A stretch of 64,000 nucleotides of DNA from JAEUPI01 sp044222685 (lineage in GTDB: Bacteria; Pseudomonadota; Gammaproteobacteria; Burkholderiales; Burkholderiaceae_C): contig JBGAMU010000007.1 of NCBI GenBank assembly GCA_044222685.1, positions 11,212 through 75,211 on the forward strand, in the 5' to 3' direction. A program made the position numbers and the translations under genes. Of the stretch, positions 10,023 through 18,260 are shown piece after piece. Positions within the stretch are counted from its first letter, which is position 1, and every line of letters begins with the position of its first letter. The notes under the pieces were generated by a model. That model was not told the DNA's origin and searched no databases. It was given only the letters and a program-made list of their open reading frames with translations.

Positions 10023-10283
10023 CTACTTCTTGAGGCCGACGCGCGCAAACTTGTTGCGGAACTTCTCGACCCGGCCGCCGAGGCTGTCGATGCTCTTCTG
10101 GGTGCCGGTATAGAACGGATGCGACTCGCTCGTCGTCTCGAGCTTGATCAGCGGGAGTTCGCGGCCATCGTCCATCTTGACGGTCTCCTTCGTCTGCACG
10201 CAGGAGCGTGTGACGAACTTGAACCCGTTGGACAGGTCCACGAAGCAGACTTCGCGGTAGCCGGGGTGAATGCCTTCTTTCAT
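10023..10283 (-). CDS. rpmE2: 50S ribosomal protein bL31, type B
   Basis: This 86-residue protein begins MKEGIHPGYREVCFVD and carries the type-B signature SHPFYTG followed by a basic C terminus. It lacks the CxxC pairs of the zinc-binding type-A form. In many bacteria the type-B form replaces the zinc form during zinc limitation; in numerous betaproteobacteria it is the main copy. I use the ATG at 10283, which begins the family sequence; the frame is open to 10298 but that adds only five atypical residues. A TATAAT box and a terminator flank it, so it looks like a one-gene transcript. No Zur box was recognised. Confidence 0.93.
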   Translation of the reverse strand: MKEGIHPGYREVCFVDLSNGFKFVTRSCVQTKETVKMDDGRELPLIKLETTSESHPFYTGTQKSIDSLGGRVEKFRNKFARVGLKK

Positions 10284-10358
10284 GGGTGCCTCGCGCAAGG
10301 AGTTTCGGTAGCCACGCTGCCTCGCCGGTAGCGCACTTGCCGGTGCGGGAAAACGCGC

Positions 10359-10364
10359 ATTATA
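10359..10364 (-). promoter_or_regulatory. -10 box for rpmE2
   Basis: A perfect TATAAT on the minus strand lies 76 bases upstream of the rpmE2 ATG, between rho and rpmE2. The -35 would fall inside the last rho codons and is not obvious. Confidence 0.5.
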
Positions 10365-10378
10365 GGAGATCGGCGAGA

Positions 10379-11641
10379 TCAGCCGCCCCGGCGCATCATG
10401 TCGAAGAAGTCGAGGTTGTTCTTGCTCGACTTCATCTTGTCGAGGATGAACTCCATCGCCTCGATCTCGTCCATCGGGTAGAGCAGTTTGCGCAGGATCC
10501 AGGTCTTCTGCAGGATCTCGGGCTTGAGCAGCAGCTCCTCGCGCCGGGTGCCGCTCTTGTTGAGCAGGATCGACGGGTAGACGCGCTTCTCGGACATGCG
10601 GCGGTCGAGGTAGATCTCGCAGTTGCCGGTACCCTTGAACTCCTCGTAGATCACCTCGTCCATCCGGCTGCCGGTGTCGATCAGCGCGGTGCCGATGATG
10701 GTCAGCGAGCCGCCTTCCTCGATGTTGCGGGCGGCGCCGAAGAAGCGCTTGGGTCGCTGCAGCGCATTGGCATCGACGCCACCGGTCAGCACCTTGCCCG
10801 ACGAGGGCAGCACGTTGTTGTAGGCGCGTGCCAGGCGCGTGATCGAGTCGAGCAGGATCACCACGTCCTTCTTGAGCTCCACCAGCCGTTTGGCGCGCTC
10901 GATCACCATCTCGGCCACCTGCACGTGGCGTGCGGCAGGCTCGTCGAAGGTCGAACTGATGACCTCGCCCCGCACCGTGCGGATCATCTCGGTCACTTCC
11001 TCGGGCCGCTCGTCGACGAGCAGCACGATCAAGTGCACCTCGGGGTAATTGGCGACGATGGCATGCGCGAAGTGCTGCATCATCACCGTCTTGCCGCTCT
11101 TGGGTTGCGACACCAGCAGCGCGCGCTGGCCTTTGCCCAGGGGCGCGATCAGGTCGATGATGCGGCTGGTGATGTTCTCCTCGGTCTTGATCTCGCGCTC
11201 GAGCTTGAACTGCTCCTTGGGGAACAAGGGCGTCAGGTTCTCGAACATGATCTTGTGCTTGCTCTCCTCGGGCGTCAGGCCGTTGACCTTGTCGACCTTG
11301 ACCAGCGCGAAGTAGCGTTCGCCGTCCTTCGGCACCCGCACTTCGCCCTCGACCATGTCGCCGGTATGCAGGTTGAAGCGGCGGATCTGGCTCGGCGACA
11401 GGTAGATGTCGTCGGTGCTGGCCATGTAGCTGGCCTCGATCGAACGCAGGAAACCGAAGCCGTCTGGCAGCACCTCGAGCACGCCGTCGCCGAACACCTG
11501 CTCGCCGGCCTTGGCTCGCTTCTTCATGATCGCGAACATCAACTCCTGCTTGCGCAGGCGGGCGACGTTCTCGATCTCCAGCGCCTCGCCCATCGTGATG
11601 AGTTCGGAGACGTGGATCGCCTTCAGTTCGGACAGATGCAT
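10379..11641 (-). CDS. rho: Transcription termination factor Rho
   Basis: Rho is the hexameric RNA helicase that terminates untranslated transcripts. The 420-residue sequence has the N-terminal helix bundle beginning MHLSELKAIHVSEL, then the OSB-fold primary RNA site with GFGFLRS and YMASTDDIYLSPSQIRRF. The RecA-like ATPase carries Walker A (SQPKSGKT), the Walker B region (HLIVLLVDERPEE), the Q-loop region and the R-loop VDANALQRPKRFFGAARN. Length and motifs are fully conserved. trxA lies upstream in the same direction, as in many proteobacteria, with a leader of about 210 bases between. Confidence 0.98.
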   Translation of the reverse strand: MHLSELKAIHVSELITMGEALEIENVARLRKQELMFAIMKKRAKAGEQVFGDGVLEVLPDGFGFLRSIEASYMASTDDIYLSPSQIRRFNLHTGDMVEGEVRVPKDGERYFALVKVDKVNGLTPEESKHKIMFENLTPLFPKEQFKLEREIKTEENITSRIIDLIAPLGKGQRALLVSQPKSGKTVMMQHFAHAIVANYPEVHLIVLLVDERPEEVTEMIRTVRGEVISSTFDEPAARHVQVAEMVIERAKRLVELKKDVVILLDSITRLARAYNNVLPSSGKVLTGGVDANALQRPKRFFGAARNIEEGGSLTIIGTALIDTGSRMDEVIYEEFKGTGNCEIYLDRRMSEKRVYPSILLNKSGTRREELLLKPEILQKTWILRKLLYPMDEIEAMEFILDKMKSSKNNLDFFDMMRRGG

Positions 11642-11882
11642 GGATCGATCAGTGGTGGATGGTTGTGCCCGTGCCAGGAGCGCGCAACCGGGATCGCCGG
11701 CCGTTGACCACAGCGAGGAGCCGCGCTTCGCGCAGCAACGTGTCAGGACACTGGGGTGGGGGCCAGGGCCACGCGCCGATCAGGCCTGCGTGGCGGCAGA
11801 ATTCTTGGCGGCAAGCCGGCTCAGGTCGAGCGGCGTACTGCGATGAGTCAGATTATAGATGACCGTCGAGGAAAGCGGTCAA
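11642..11882 (-). promoter_or_regulatory. rho promoter and long 5' leader
   Basis: On the minus strand TTGACC (11882-11877) and a perfect TATAAT (11857-11852) are 19 bases apart and overlap the end of trxA. A start near 11845 would give a rho leader of about 200 nt. Long leaders allow Rho autoregulation in E. coli, but no homologous element was recognised here. No ORF with good start signals was seen in it. Confidence 0.45.
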
Positions 11883-12182
11883 CTGTGATTTCGACAGGGC
11901 GCCCACCTTGGTGGCGGCCAGTTGACCATCCTTGAACAACATCAAGGTCGGGATACCCCGGATGCCGAACTTGGCCGGCACGTCGTGGTTCTCGTCGACA
12001 TTCATCTTGGCGACCTGCAGCCGCTCGCCGTAGTCCTTGGCCGCCTCGTCGAGGATCGGCGCGATCATCTTGCACGGGCCGCACCATTCGGCCCAGTAGT
12101 CCACCAGCACGGGCTTGCCGGACTTGAGCACATCGTTCTCGAACGATGCGTCGGACACATGCTTGATCAGTTCGCTGGCCAT
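11853..12182 (-). CDS. trxA: Thioredoxin 1
   Basis: This 109-residue thioredoxin has the WCGPCK active site within VDYWAEWCGPCKMIAPIL, the conserved cis-Pro segment GIRGIPTLMLF, and the terminal helix. It reduces protein disulfides and serves ribonucleotide reductase and other enzymes, being itself reduced by thioredoxin reductase. The ATG at 12182 has an upstream purine-rich stretch (GTGAGGAGAACCC on the minus strand) as a good ribosome-binding site. The gene is divergent from the AddB-like gene and upstream of rho, a common pairing. Confidence 0.97.
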   Translation of the reverse strand: MASELIKHVSDASFENDVLKSGKPVLVDYWAEWCGPCKMIAPILDEAAKDYGERLQVAKMNVDENHDVPAKFGIRGIPTLMLFKDGQLAATKVGALSKSQLTAFLDGHL

Positions 12183-12217
12183 GGGTTCTCCTCACGCGCC
12201 GACGCCCGCGAGGCGCC

Positions 12218-14911
12218 ATGCAAAACGATTCTGACACATCGAGGCCGGCCGGTCCGGTGGCCGCAAAATGCCACTTGGCCATGGCATCGATTCTTACGCA
12301 GCCGATCACCTCCGATGATGGCCCGGCCGGTCTTTGGACCAGCGTGGCGGCCGCCACACGCGACTGGGCCGATGCGTGCTCGATCCCCCTGTGCGAGATG
12401 GTGCTGCTGGTGCCGTTCGCCGAACTGCTGCTCCCGGCCCGCCACGCATTCTCCGGCCGGGCGGGCTGGCTGCCGAAGATCCACACCACCTACACGCTTG
12501 CGCGCGAGTGTCCGCCGCCCGACGCGGGCGTGGCCGATCCGGCTTTGCCGAGCGGTGACGCCGCCTTCGATCGGCTGAGCGCGGCGCGGTTGCTGCGACA
12601 GCAGGCCTGGATCGAAAGGTGGGCGCGCCGCGACCGCCACGCATTCGAGCACGCCGTCGCCACGACGGTCCGTATCGCGCACGCGTTGATGACCGCTGCG
12701 GCCGCGTGCCCACACCGCCGACGCCCGGCCTTCTGGGACGAGGTGCGCGCACAGGCGGGGGTCGGTGCCGGACCCGGCGCCACCGACCGCGCTTTGCAGC
12801 GGGTGGCCGTCGAGTGGGCCGCCACGGCCGATCTGTCCGTGACCGACGCGCTCTTTCGACTCAAGCCCGCCGCCTGGGTCGTCGTCGAGTGCGGCGGCGA
12901 AGAGCCACTGGCCACGCGTCTGCTCGAGGAGGCCGGCGACACGCCGTGCCTTCGCCTGTGCCTCGATCCATTGGCAGACGACCCGTTCGATGCGCTGCCG
13001 ACCGCTGCACGGGTTGCGCTGTTGCACGCCGCCGACGGTGAGGACGAAGCCGGCGCAGCTGCCTGCGAAGTGGTGGCCGCGGTCGAGCGTGGCGCCACAC
13101 CGGTCGCGCTCATTGCGGAGGATCGTGCACTGGTGCGGCGCGTGCGGGCGCTGCTGGAGCGCACCGGCACACCACTGGACGACGAGACCGGCTGGTCGCT
13201 GGCCACCACGCGCGCCGGTGCCTATGCCGCGACCGCGCTGCGCGCGGCCAGGCCGGCCGCCGGGCCTGACGAGTGGCTCGATTGGTTGAAGGCCCACTTG
13301 TCCGCGGCGCATGCGCAGGCGTTGGCAGCGCTCGAGGCCTCCTGGCGACGCGCGGACGACACTCGCACCCCGCTGCGGCCGGAGAGCGCGACCTTGTGGC
13401 AGCGTGCACGCGAGCGATTGGCGGTCTTTGCGTCACCGCGGCGCCGGCCGCTTGCGCGTTGGCTCGCGGATTTCGATGAATTGCTGTTCGGCGACGACGT
13501 CGCTGCCGCCTGGCGCGACGACGCCGCGGCGATGCAACTGCGCCTGGCCTTGCGACTCGACATTGCCGAGCGGGGTGCATCGTTCGACGCCGCGCTCGCG
13601 CAGGCGCTCGACGCGGACGAGTTCGCCGAATGGGTCGAAGCCGGCCTCGAGGAGGCTCGCTTCGTGCCTGAGCGCTCGGGCGATGCCGCGCCTGTGGTGT
13701 TGACGCCCCTCGCGCGCGCCATGGCACGGCCGTTTGCCACCGTGATCGTGCCGGGTGCCGACGAACGGCGCCTGTCGATCTCGACGGCGAACGATCTGCC
13801 GTGGAACGACGACGCGCTGGCCAGGCTCGGCCTGCCCTCAAAGGCATCGCGGCAGCGCCGGCTGGCGTTGGCCTTCACGCACTTGCTGCGGGTGCCGCGG
13901 CTGGTGTTGATCCGGCGGCGTGCCGATGGTGACGAATTGCTGGCCCCGAGCGGCCTGGCCGATCGACTGCTGTTGCGCCGCAGGGGCGGGCCGGACGCGG
14001 TTGCAGAGCGAGAGGTGACGTGGCCGATGGGCGAGGTGGCGCGCGAGGTGACCCCACGACCACAACCGAAGGTCAATGGGCGACTCCCGTCGTCGTGGAG
14101 CGCCAGCGCGGTCGAAGCCCTGCGGGTGTGTCCATACCAGTTCTTCGCGCGCAGCGTGCTGCGCCTGAAGGAACACGACGAACTCGACGAGGGGGCCGAC
14201 AAGAGCGACTACGGCCGCTGGCTTCATGCCGCGCTGGAGCGATTCCATCGCGAACGCAGCGCGTCGGCCACCTTCGACGAAGACCTCCTGCATCTGCGCC
14301 GAGCCGCCGAGCAGGTGCTGGCCGAACGGGTGGACTCCGGTGCAATCACGGCGTCCGCCCTGTTGCCGTTCTCGGCGGGCCTGGCTGGCTTTGCCGGACG
14401 ATATGTCGAATGGTTGCGGGGCCATGAGGGCGAGGGCTGGCGCTACCGCGAAGCCGAGGTCGAGCGCCGTTGGGGCGATACGGCAACAGGCGGCCTGCGC
14501 CTGCATGGCCGCATCGATCGCATCGACGAGCATCCGAAGACCGGTGCCGTTCATCTGATCGACTACAAGACGAGCGCACGTGGCAGTCTGACCGGCAAGG
14601 TGAACCTGCCGCTCGAAGACACCCAGCTGGCCGTGTATGGCGCCCTGCTGCTCGACAGCCTGCCGGCAGGCACCCCGTTGTCCGCCGCCTATCTGCCGCT
14701 CGACGAAGGTGGGCCGATCCGTCAGGTGGCGCACCCCGACGTCGCGCAGACCGCCCGCCAGATGGTCGATGCGCTGGCCCTGGAACGCCAGCGCATCGAG
14801 TCCGGAACGCCCTTGCCTGCGCTGGGCGAGGGCAACGCATGCGAACACTGCGAAGCGCGCGGCCTTTGCCGTCGCGACCATTGGCCGATCGCGGGGCTGC
14901 CGTCGACATGA
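12218..14911 (+). CDS. AddB-type PD-(D/E)XK nuclease (RecB-family exonuclease subunit)
   Basis: This protein of about 897 residues is the partner of the downstream helicase-nuclease. Its C-terminal third holds the nuclease: a GRWLHAALERFH motif, the catalytic core LHGRIDRIDE...HLIDYKTS, and QLAVYGALL. Four cysteines suit an AddB-like 4Fe-4S cluster: one in VCPYQFF and three in CEHCEARGLC near the end. The N-terminal region lacks a Walker A loop, so it is probably an inactive helicase scaffold. With its partner it should process double-strand DNA ends for RecA-dependent repair. The start is uncertain: ATG 12218, or ATG 12281 (MASILTQ), which avoids 21 atypical residues. Neither has a clear ribosome-binding site. 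The stop overlaps the next ATG (ATGA). Confidence 0.85.
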   Translation: MQNDSDTSRPAGPVAAKCHLAMASILTQPITSDDGPAGLWTSVAAATRDWADACSIPLCEMVLLVPFAELLLPARHAFSGRAGWLPKIHTTYTLARECPPPDAGVADPALPSGDAAFDRLSAARLLRQQAWIERWARRDRHAFEHAVATTVRIAHALMTAAAACPHRRRPAFWDEVRAQAGVGAGPGATDRALQRVAVEWAATADLSVTDALFRLKPAAWVVVECGGEEPLATRLLEEAGDTPCLRLCLDPLADDPFDALPTAARVALLHAADGEDEAGAAACEVVAAVERGATPVALIAEDRALVRRVRALLERTGTPLDDETGWSLATTRAGAYAATALRAARPAAGPDEWLDWLKAHLSAAHAQALAALEASWRRADDTRTPLRPESATLWQRARERLAVFASPRRRPLARWLADFDELLFGDDVAAAWRDDAAAMQLRLALRLDIAERGASFDAALAQALDADEFAEWVEAGLEEARFVPERSGDAAPVVLTPLARAMARPFATVIVPGADERRLSISTANDLPWNDDALARLGLPSKASRQRRLALAFTHLLRVPRLVLIRRRADGDELLAPSGLADRLLLRRRGGPDAVAEREVTWPMGEVAREVTPRPQPKVNGRLPSSWSASAVEALRVCPYQFFARSVLRLKEHDELDEGADKSDYGRWLHAALERFHRERSASATFDEDLLHLRRAAEQVLAERVDSGAITASALLPFSAGLAGFAGRYVEWLRGHEGEGWRYREAEVERRWGDTATGGLRLHGRIDRIDEHPKTGAVHLIDYKTSARGSLTGKVNLPLEDTQLAVYGALLLDSLPAGTPLSAAYLPLDEGGPIRQVAHPDVAQTARQMVDALALERQRIESGTPLPALGEGNACEHCEARGLCRRDHWPIAGLPST

Positions 14912-17900
14912 CCGAGCCGGCTTATCTGATCGACGGGCGCGCCTGCACGGCAGCCGAGTTCTACGCCCACGCCTGTGACCCGCGGCGCAGCGTCATCGTC
15001 GAAGCCTGCGCTGGCGCCGGCAAGACCTGGATGCTGGTCTCGCGCATCGTGCGCGCGCTGCTCGACGGTGCGCAGCCCGGGCAGATCCTGGCCATCACCT
15101 TCACGCGCAAGGCGGCCGGCGAGATGCGCAGTCGGTTGCGCGATTGGCTGCACGACTGGAGCCGCTGTACGGCGGCCGAGCGGCGAGAGGCGCTTGCACA
15201 GCGCGGCGTCGATGCGGCCGATGCACAACGGCTCGAGCCGGCCCTCGCCGCATTGCTCGAGCGGCTGCTGGCGCAGGGCGAGCCGGTGCAGGTCAGCACC
15301 TTCCACGCCTGGTTTGCGCGCCTGCTGCGTCTGGCCCCGACCGAGGTGCTCGACGCGCTCGGCCTGCATGCTGGCATGCAACTGGTGGAGGAGATCGATG
15401 ACCTGCGTCCCGAGCTGATGCAGCGTCTGCAGCGTGCGGTGATTCGCTCGCCGACGCTGCTGGAAGACTATCGCGCGCTGACCGAGCGGCATCGGCGCCA
15501 CAAGCTCGCCGAGTGGCTGCAGGCTGCGCTCGACAAGCGCATCGAGATCGAGAGCGCCGACGCCGCCGGCGTGCTGGAGTCGGCCATCGAGTCTGCCGCT
15601 TCACGCTGGCCGGATTGCGAAGGCCTGGACCATCCGTTGCAGCGCCTGCAGCGTGATGTTGGCTTGCGTGGCGAATTGGCGCACGCGGTGGCCGCGCTGC
15701 GCGATGCCTCCCGCTCCGCCGGCGCGCGGCTCGCCGACGCGCTCGCTGTCGATGATCTGCGGCAACGCTGGCAGGCCGTCTACGCCGCGCTCTTCACGCA
15801 GAAGAACGCGCCGCGCGCGGCTGTCATCAACATTGCCGCCACGCGCGCAGCCGTCGACGCGTGCGAGCGGCTTGCCGAGCAGGTCACCCAGCATGAGGCC
15901 TGGGAAGACCACCGCCGCATGTGCCGTCTGTCGCGCGAGTTGCTGGCGCAATGGCGTGCCCTGAAGCAGGAACGGTCGCTGGTGGACATGCCCGACCTGG
16001 AGCGTTGCGCGCTGGCCGTGCTGTCGGACACGGACGCCGCAGGCTGGGTTCAGCAGCGCCTGGACGCGCAGGTGCGACACGTGCTGATCGACGAGTTCCA
16101 GGATACGAGCCCGCTGCAATGGCACGCTCTGCAATCGTGGTTGTCGGCCTACGCGGGCGCAGGTGGCGGGGCCAGCGGTCAACGTCCACCATCGATCTTC
16201 ATCGTCGGCGATCCCAAGCAGAGCATCTACCGCTTCCGCCGCGCCGAACCCCGTGTCTTCGAGTTGGCGCGCGAGTTTGTCGTCGCCGGGCTGGCGGGCC
16301 TGTCGCTCGGCTGCAACCACACGCGGCGCTGCGCGCCACGCGTGCTCGAGACGATGAATGCGGTGTTCGTCGACGCCGCCGCCGAAGGCCAGTACCCGGG
16401 CTTCCTGCCCCACAGCACGGCGGCCGACCCCGCTCAGCCAGGGCAGGTGGCGCGCTTGACCGACCCCGATGAATGGCCCGCGCCGAAGGCGAAGCCGGAC
16501 CGCCACGTCTGGCGCGACTCGTTGACCATGCCCCGCACCGAAGAAAAGGAGCCGCGGGCGCTCGACGAGGCCAGACGCGTCGCGCAAGCCGTCCACCGAC
16601 TGGTGCGTGACGAGGGGTTCGCGCCTCAGGACATCATGGTGCTGGCGCGGCGCCGCGCGCCACTGGCGAGCGTCGGCGACGAGTTGCGCGCGCTCGCGCT
16701 GCCGTGCATGGCAGCCGAGGCGCTGATGCTCGGCAGCCTGGTCGAGGTCAACGATCTGGTGGCCGTGCTCGACGTGCTGGCGTCGCCCGGCCACGATCTG
16801 TCGCTCGCGCAGGCGCTGAAGAGCCCCATCTTCGCGGTCAGCGACGACGAGCTGCTGGCGCTGTCGGCACGGGCTGGCGAGGTCGATGGTGCGACACGTT
16901 GGTGGAGCGCGTTGCTGCAGTGGACAGACGCGCCGCCGGCGCTCGCACGGGCCGCAGCGTTGCTCGCGCGCTGGTCCGAAGAAGCGTTGCGGCTGCCGCC
17001 GCATGACCTGCTCGATCGCATCGTCGACCAGGGTGACTGCGTCGAGCGCCTTGCCCGCAGCGTGCCGGCCGAACGACTGCCGTTGTCGTTGGCGGCTGTG
17101 CATGCGCTGCTCGAGCAGTCGTTGGCCGTCGACGGCGGTCGTTATCTCAGCGTCTACCGTTTCGTGCGCGCGCTGCGCCAGCGGGCGCTGACCGTGGCGG
17201 CGCCGGCCCGCGTCGACGCTGTGCGGCTGATGACCATTCATGGCGCCAAGGGCCTGGAGGCACGCGCCGTGTTCGTCGTCGACTGCGATCCGACGCCCAC
17301 GCGCGAGTCGATGGCCACGGTGATGGTCGACTGGCCTGCCGAGAGGCGCCAGCCGCTGAAGGTGGCGTTTGTCGCCGACGGCGGCGACGTGGCCGTGTCG
17401 TTGCGTGATTGGCAGACCCGGGAGGCCCAGGCCGCCCAGCGCGAGGAACTCAATGCACTGTATGTCGCGATGACGCGCGCGCGCGAGCGGCTCGTCTTCA
17501 GCCGGACGGTGCCGCTGCGCGCGACGTCGGGCGACACCTGGTGGAGCCGGATCGAGCCGCGGGTCGACACCTGGGACGTCGCCGTTGGCGAAGCGACCCA
17601 GGGCGCCGCCGTGTCGCCGAACGCTGTGATACCGGTTCTGCCACGGCCGGCCGGGCAGCCGCCCCCGCCCGGTCCGCCGGCAGGCGATGACGACGATGCC
17701 CGCCGTCTCGGCCGCGCCGTCCATCGCACGCTGCAGTGGACGGCGACGGATGCCGACCCCACCGCCCGGTTGGCGGTGTGCGCGAGAGCGGCCACACGCG
17801 AAGCCGGCCTGCCAGCTGACCAGGCGTCGCGCGTGGCGGACATCGTCGCCGGCATGCGGCACCACGTCGATCTGGCACCGTACTTCGACACGTCGCGGCT

Positions 17901-18156
17901 GGCCTGGGCAGGCGACGAGGTGGAACTCGTGTTCGACGGCAAGGTCGTGCGCATCGACCGGCTGGTGCGCCTGCGCGGCGGCGCCGATGCGGCCTGGTGG
18001 GTGCTCGACTACAAGCTCGACACGAATGCGAAGGATGACCCGGTGGTGCACGAACAGTTGTCGCGCTACTGCCAGGCGGTGCAGGCGGCCACCGGCGGGC
18101 AGCCGGTGCATGCCGCTGTCGTGGCGCGCGACGGTCGCGTGCACCCGTTGATCTGA
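14908..18156 (+). CDS. AddA/RecB-type UvrD-family helicase-nuclease
   Basis: This 1082-residue superfamily-1 helicase has Walker A ACAGAGKT (residues 33-40), motif Ia ITFTRKAAGEM, motif II HVLIDEFQDTS, motif III VGDPKQSIYRFRRA, motif V TIHGAKGLE and motif VI LYVAMTRARERL. The C-terminal PD-(D/E)XK nuclease shows RIDRLVRL then WWVLDYKL. This is the AddA architecture (helicase plus nuclease). It couples to the preceding AddB-type gene by an ATGA overlap; the ATG at 14908 gives the normal N terminus, although the frame is open further upstream inside the neighbour. The pair would do the work of RecBCD: unwinding and resecting broken ends. Chi recognition cannot be judged. It is followed about 105 bases later by the pseudokinase gene. 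Confidence 0.9.
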   Translation: MTEPAYLIDGRACTAAEFYAHACDPRRSVIVEACAGAGKTWMLVSRIVRALLDGAQPGQILAITFTRKAAGEMRSRLRDWLHDWSRCTAAERREALAQRGVDAADAQRLEPALAALLERLLAQGEPVQVSTFHAWFARLLRLAPTEVLDALGLHAGMQLVEEIDDLRPELMQRLQRAVIRSPTLLEDYRALTERHRRHKLAEWLQAALDKRIEIESADAAGVLESAIESAASRWPDCEGLDHPLQRLQRDVGLRGELAHAVAALRDASRSAGARLADALAVDDLRQRWQAVYAALFTQKNAPRAAVINIAATRAAVDACERLAEQVTQHEAWEDHRRMCRLSRELLAQWRALKQERSLVDMPDLERCALAVLSDTDAAGWVQQRLDAQVRHVLIDEFQDTSPLQWHALQSWLSAYAGAGGGASGQRPPSIFIVGDPKQSIYRFRRAEPRVFELAREFVVAGLAGLSLGCNHTRRCAPRVLETMNAVFVDAAAEGQYPGFLPHSTAADPAQPGQVARLTDPDEWPAPKAKPDRHVWRDSLTMPRTEEKEPRALDEARRVAQAVHRLVRDEGFAPQDIMVLARRRAPLASVGDELRALALPCMAAEALMLGSLVEVNDLVAVLDVLASPGHDLSLAQALKSPIFAVSDDELLALSARAGEVDGATRWWSALLQWTDAPPALARAAALLARWSEEALRLPPHDLLDRIVDQGDCVERLARSVPAERLPLSLAAVHALLEQSLAVDGGRYLSVYRFVRALRQRALTVAAPARVDAVRLMTIHGAKGLEARAVFVVDCDPTPTRESMATVMVDWPAERRQPLKVAFVADGGDVAVSLRDWQTREAQAAQREELNALYVAMTRARERLVFSRTVPLRATSGDTWWSRIEPRVDTWDVAVGEATQGAAVSPNAVIPVLPRPAGQPPPPGPPAGDDDDARRLGRAVHRTLQWTATDADPTARLAVCARAATREAGLPADQASRVADIVAGMRHHVDLAPYFDTSRLAWAGDEVELVFDGKVVRIDRLVRLRGGADAAWWVLDYKLDTNAKDDPVVHEQLSRYCQAVQAATGGQPVHAAVVARDGRVHPLI

Positions 18157-18260
18157 CCGGTCTTGCCTGGCCACTTCGTCCGATTGCGAGGCTCGCAGCT
18201 TGGCTCCAATCGATCGGGTGCCGGCACCGCGCCGCGGTGCGGCCATCCGTGCGATTTGTC

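Noticed and set aside
15601..18246. 881-codon open frame antisense to the AddA-type gene
   Set aside because: It is a shadow of a fully motif-supported helicase on the other strand.
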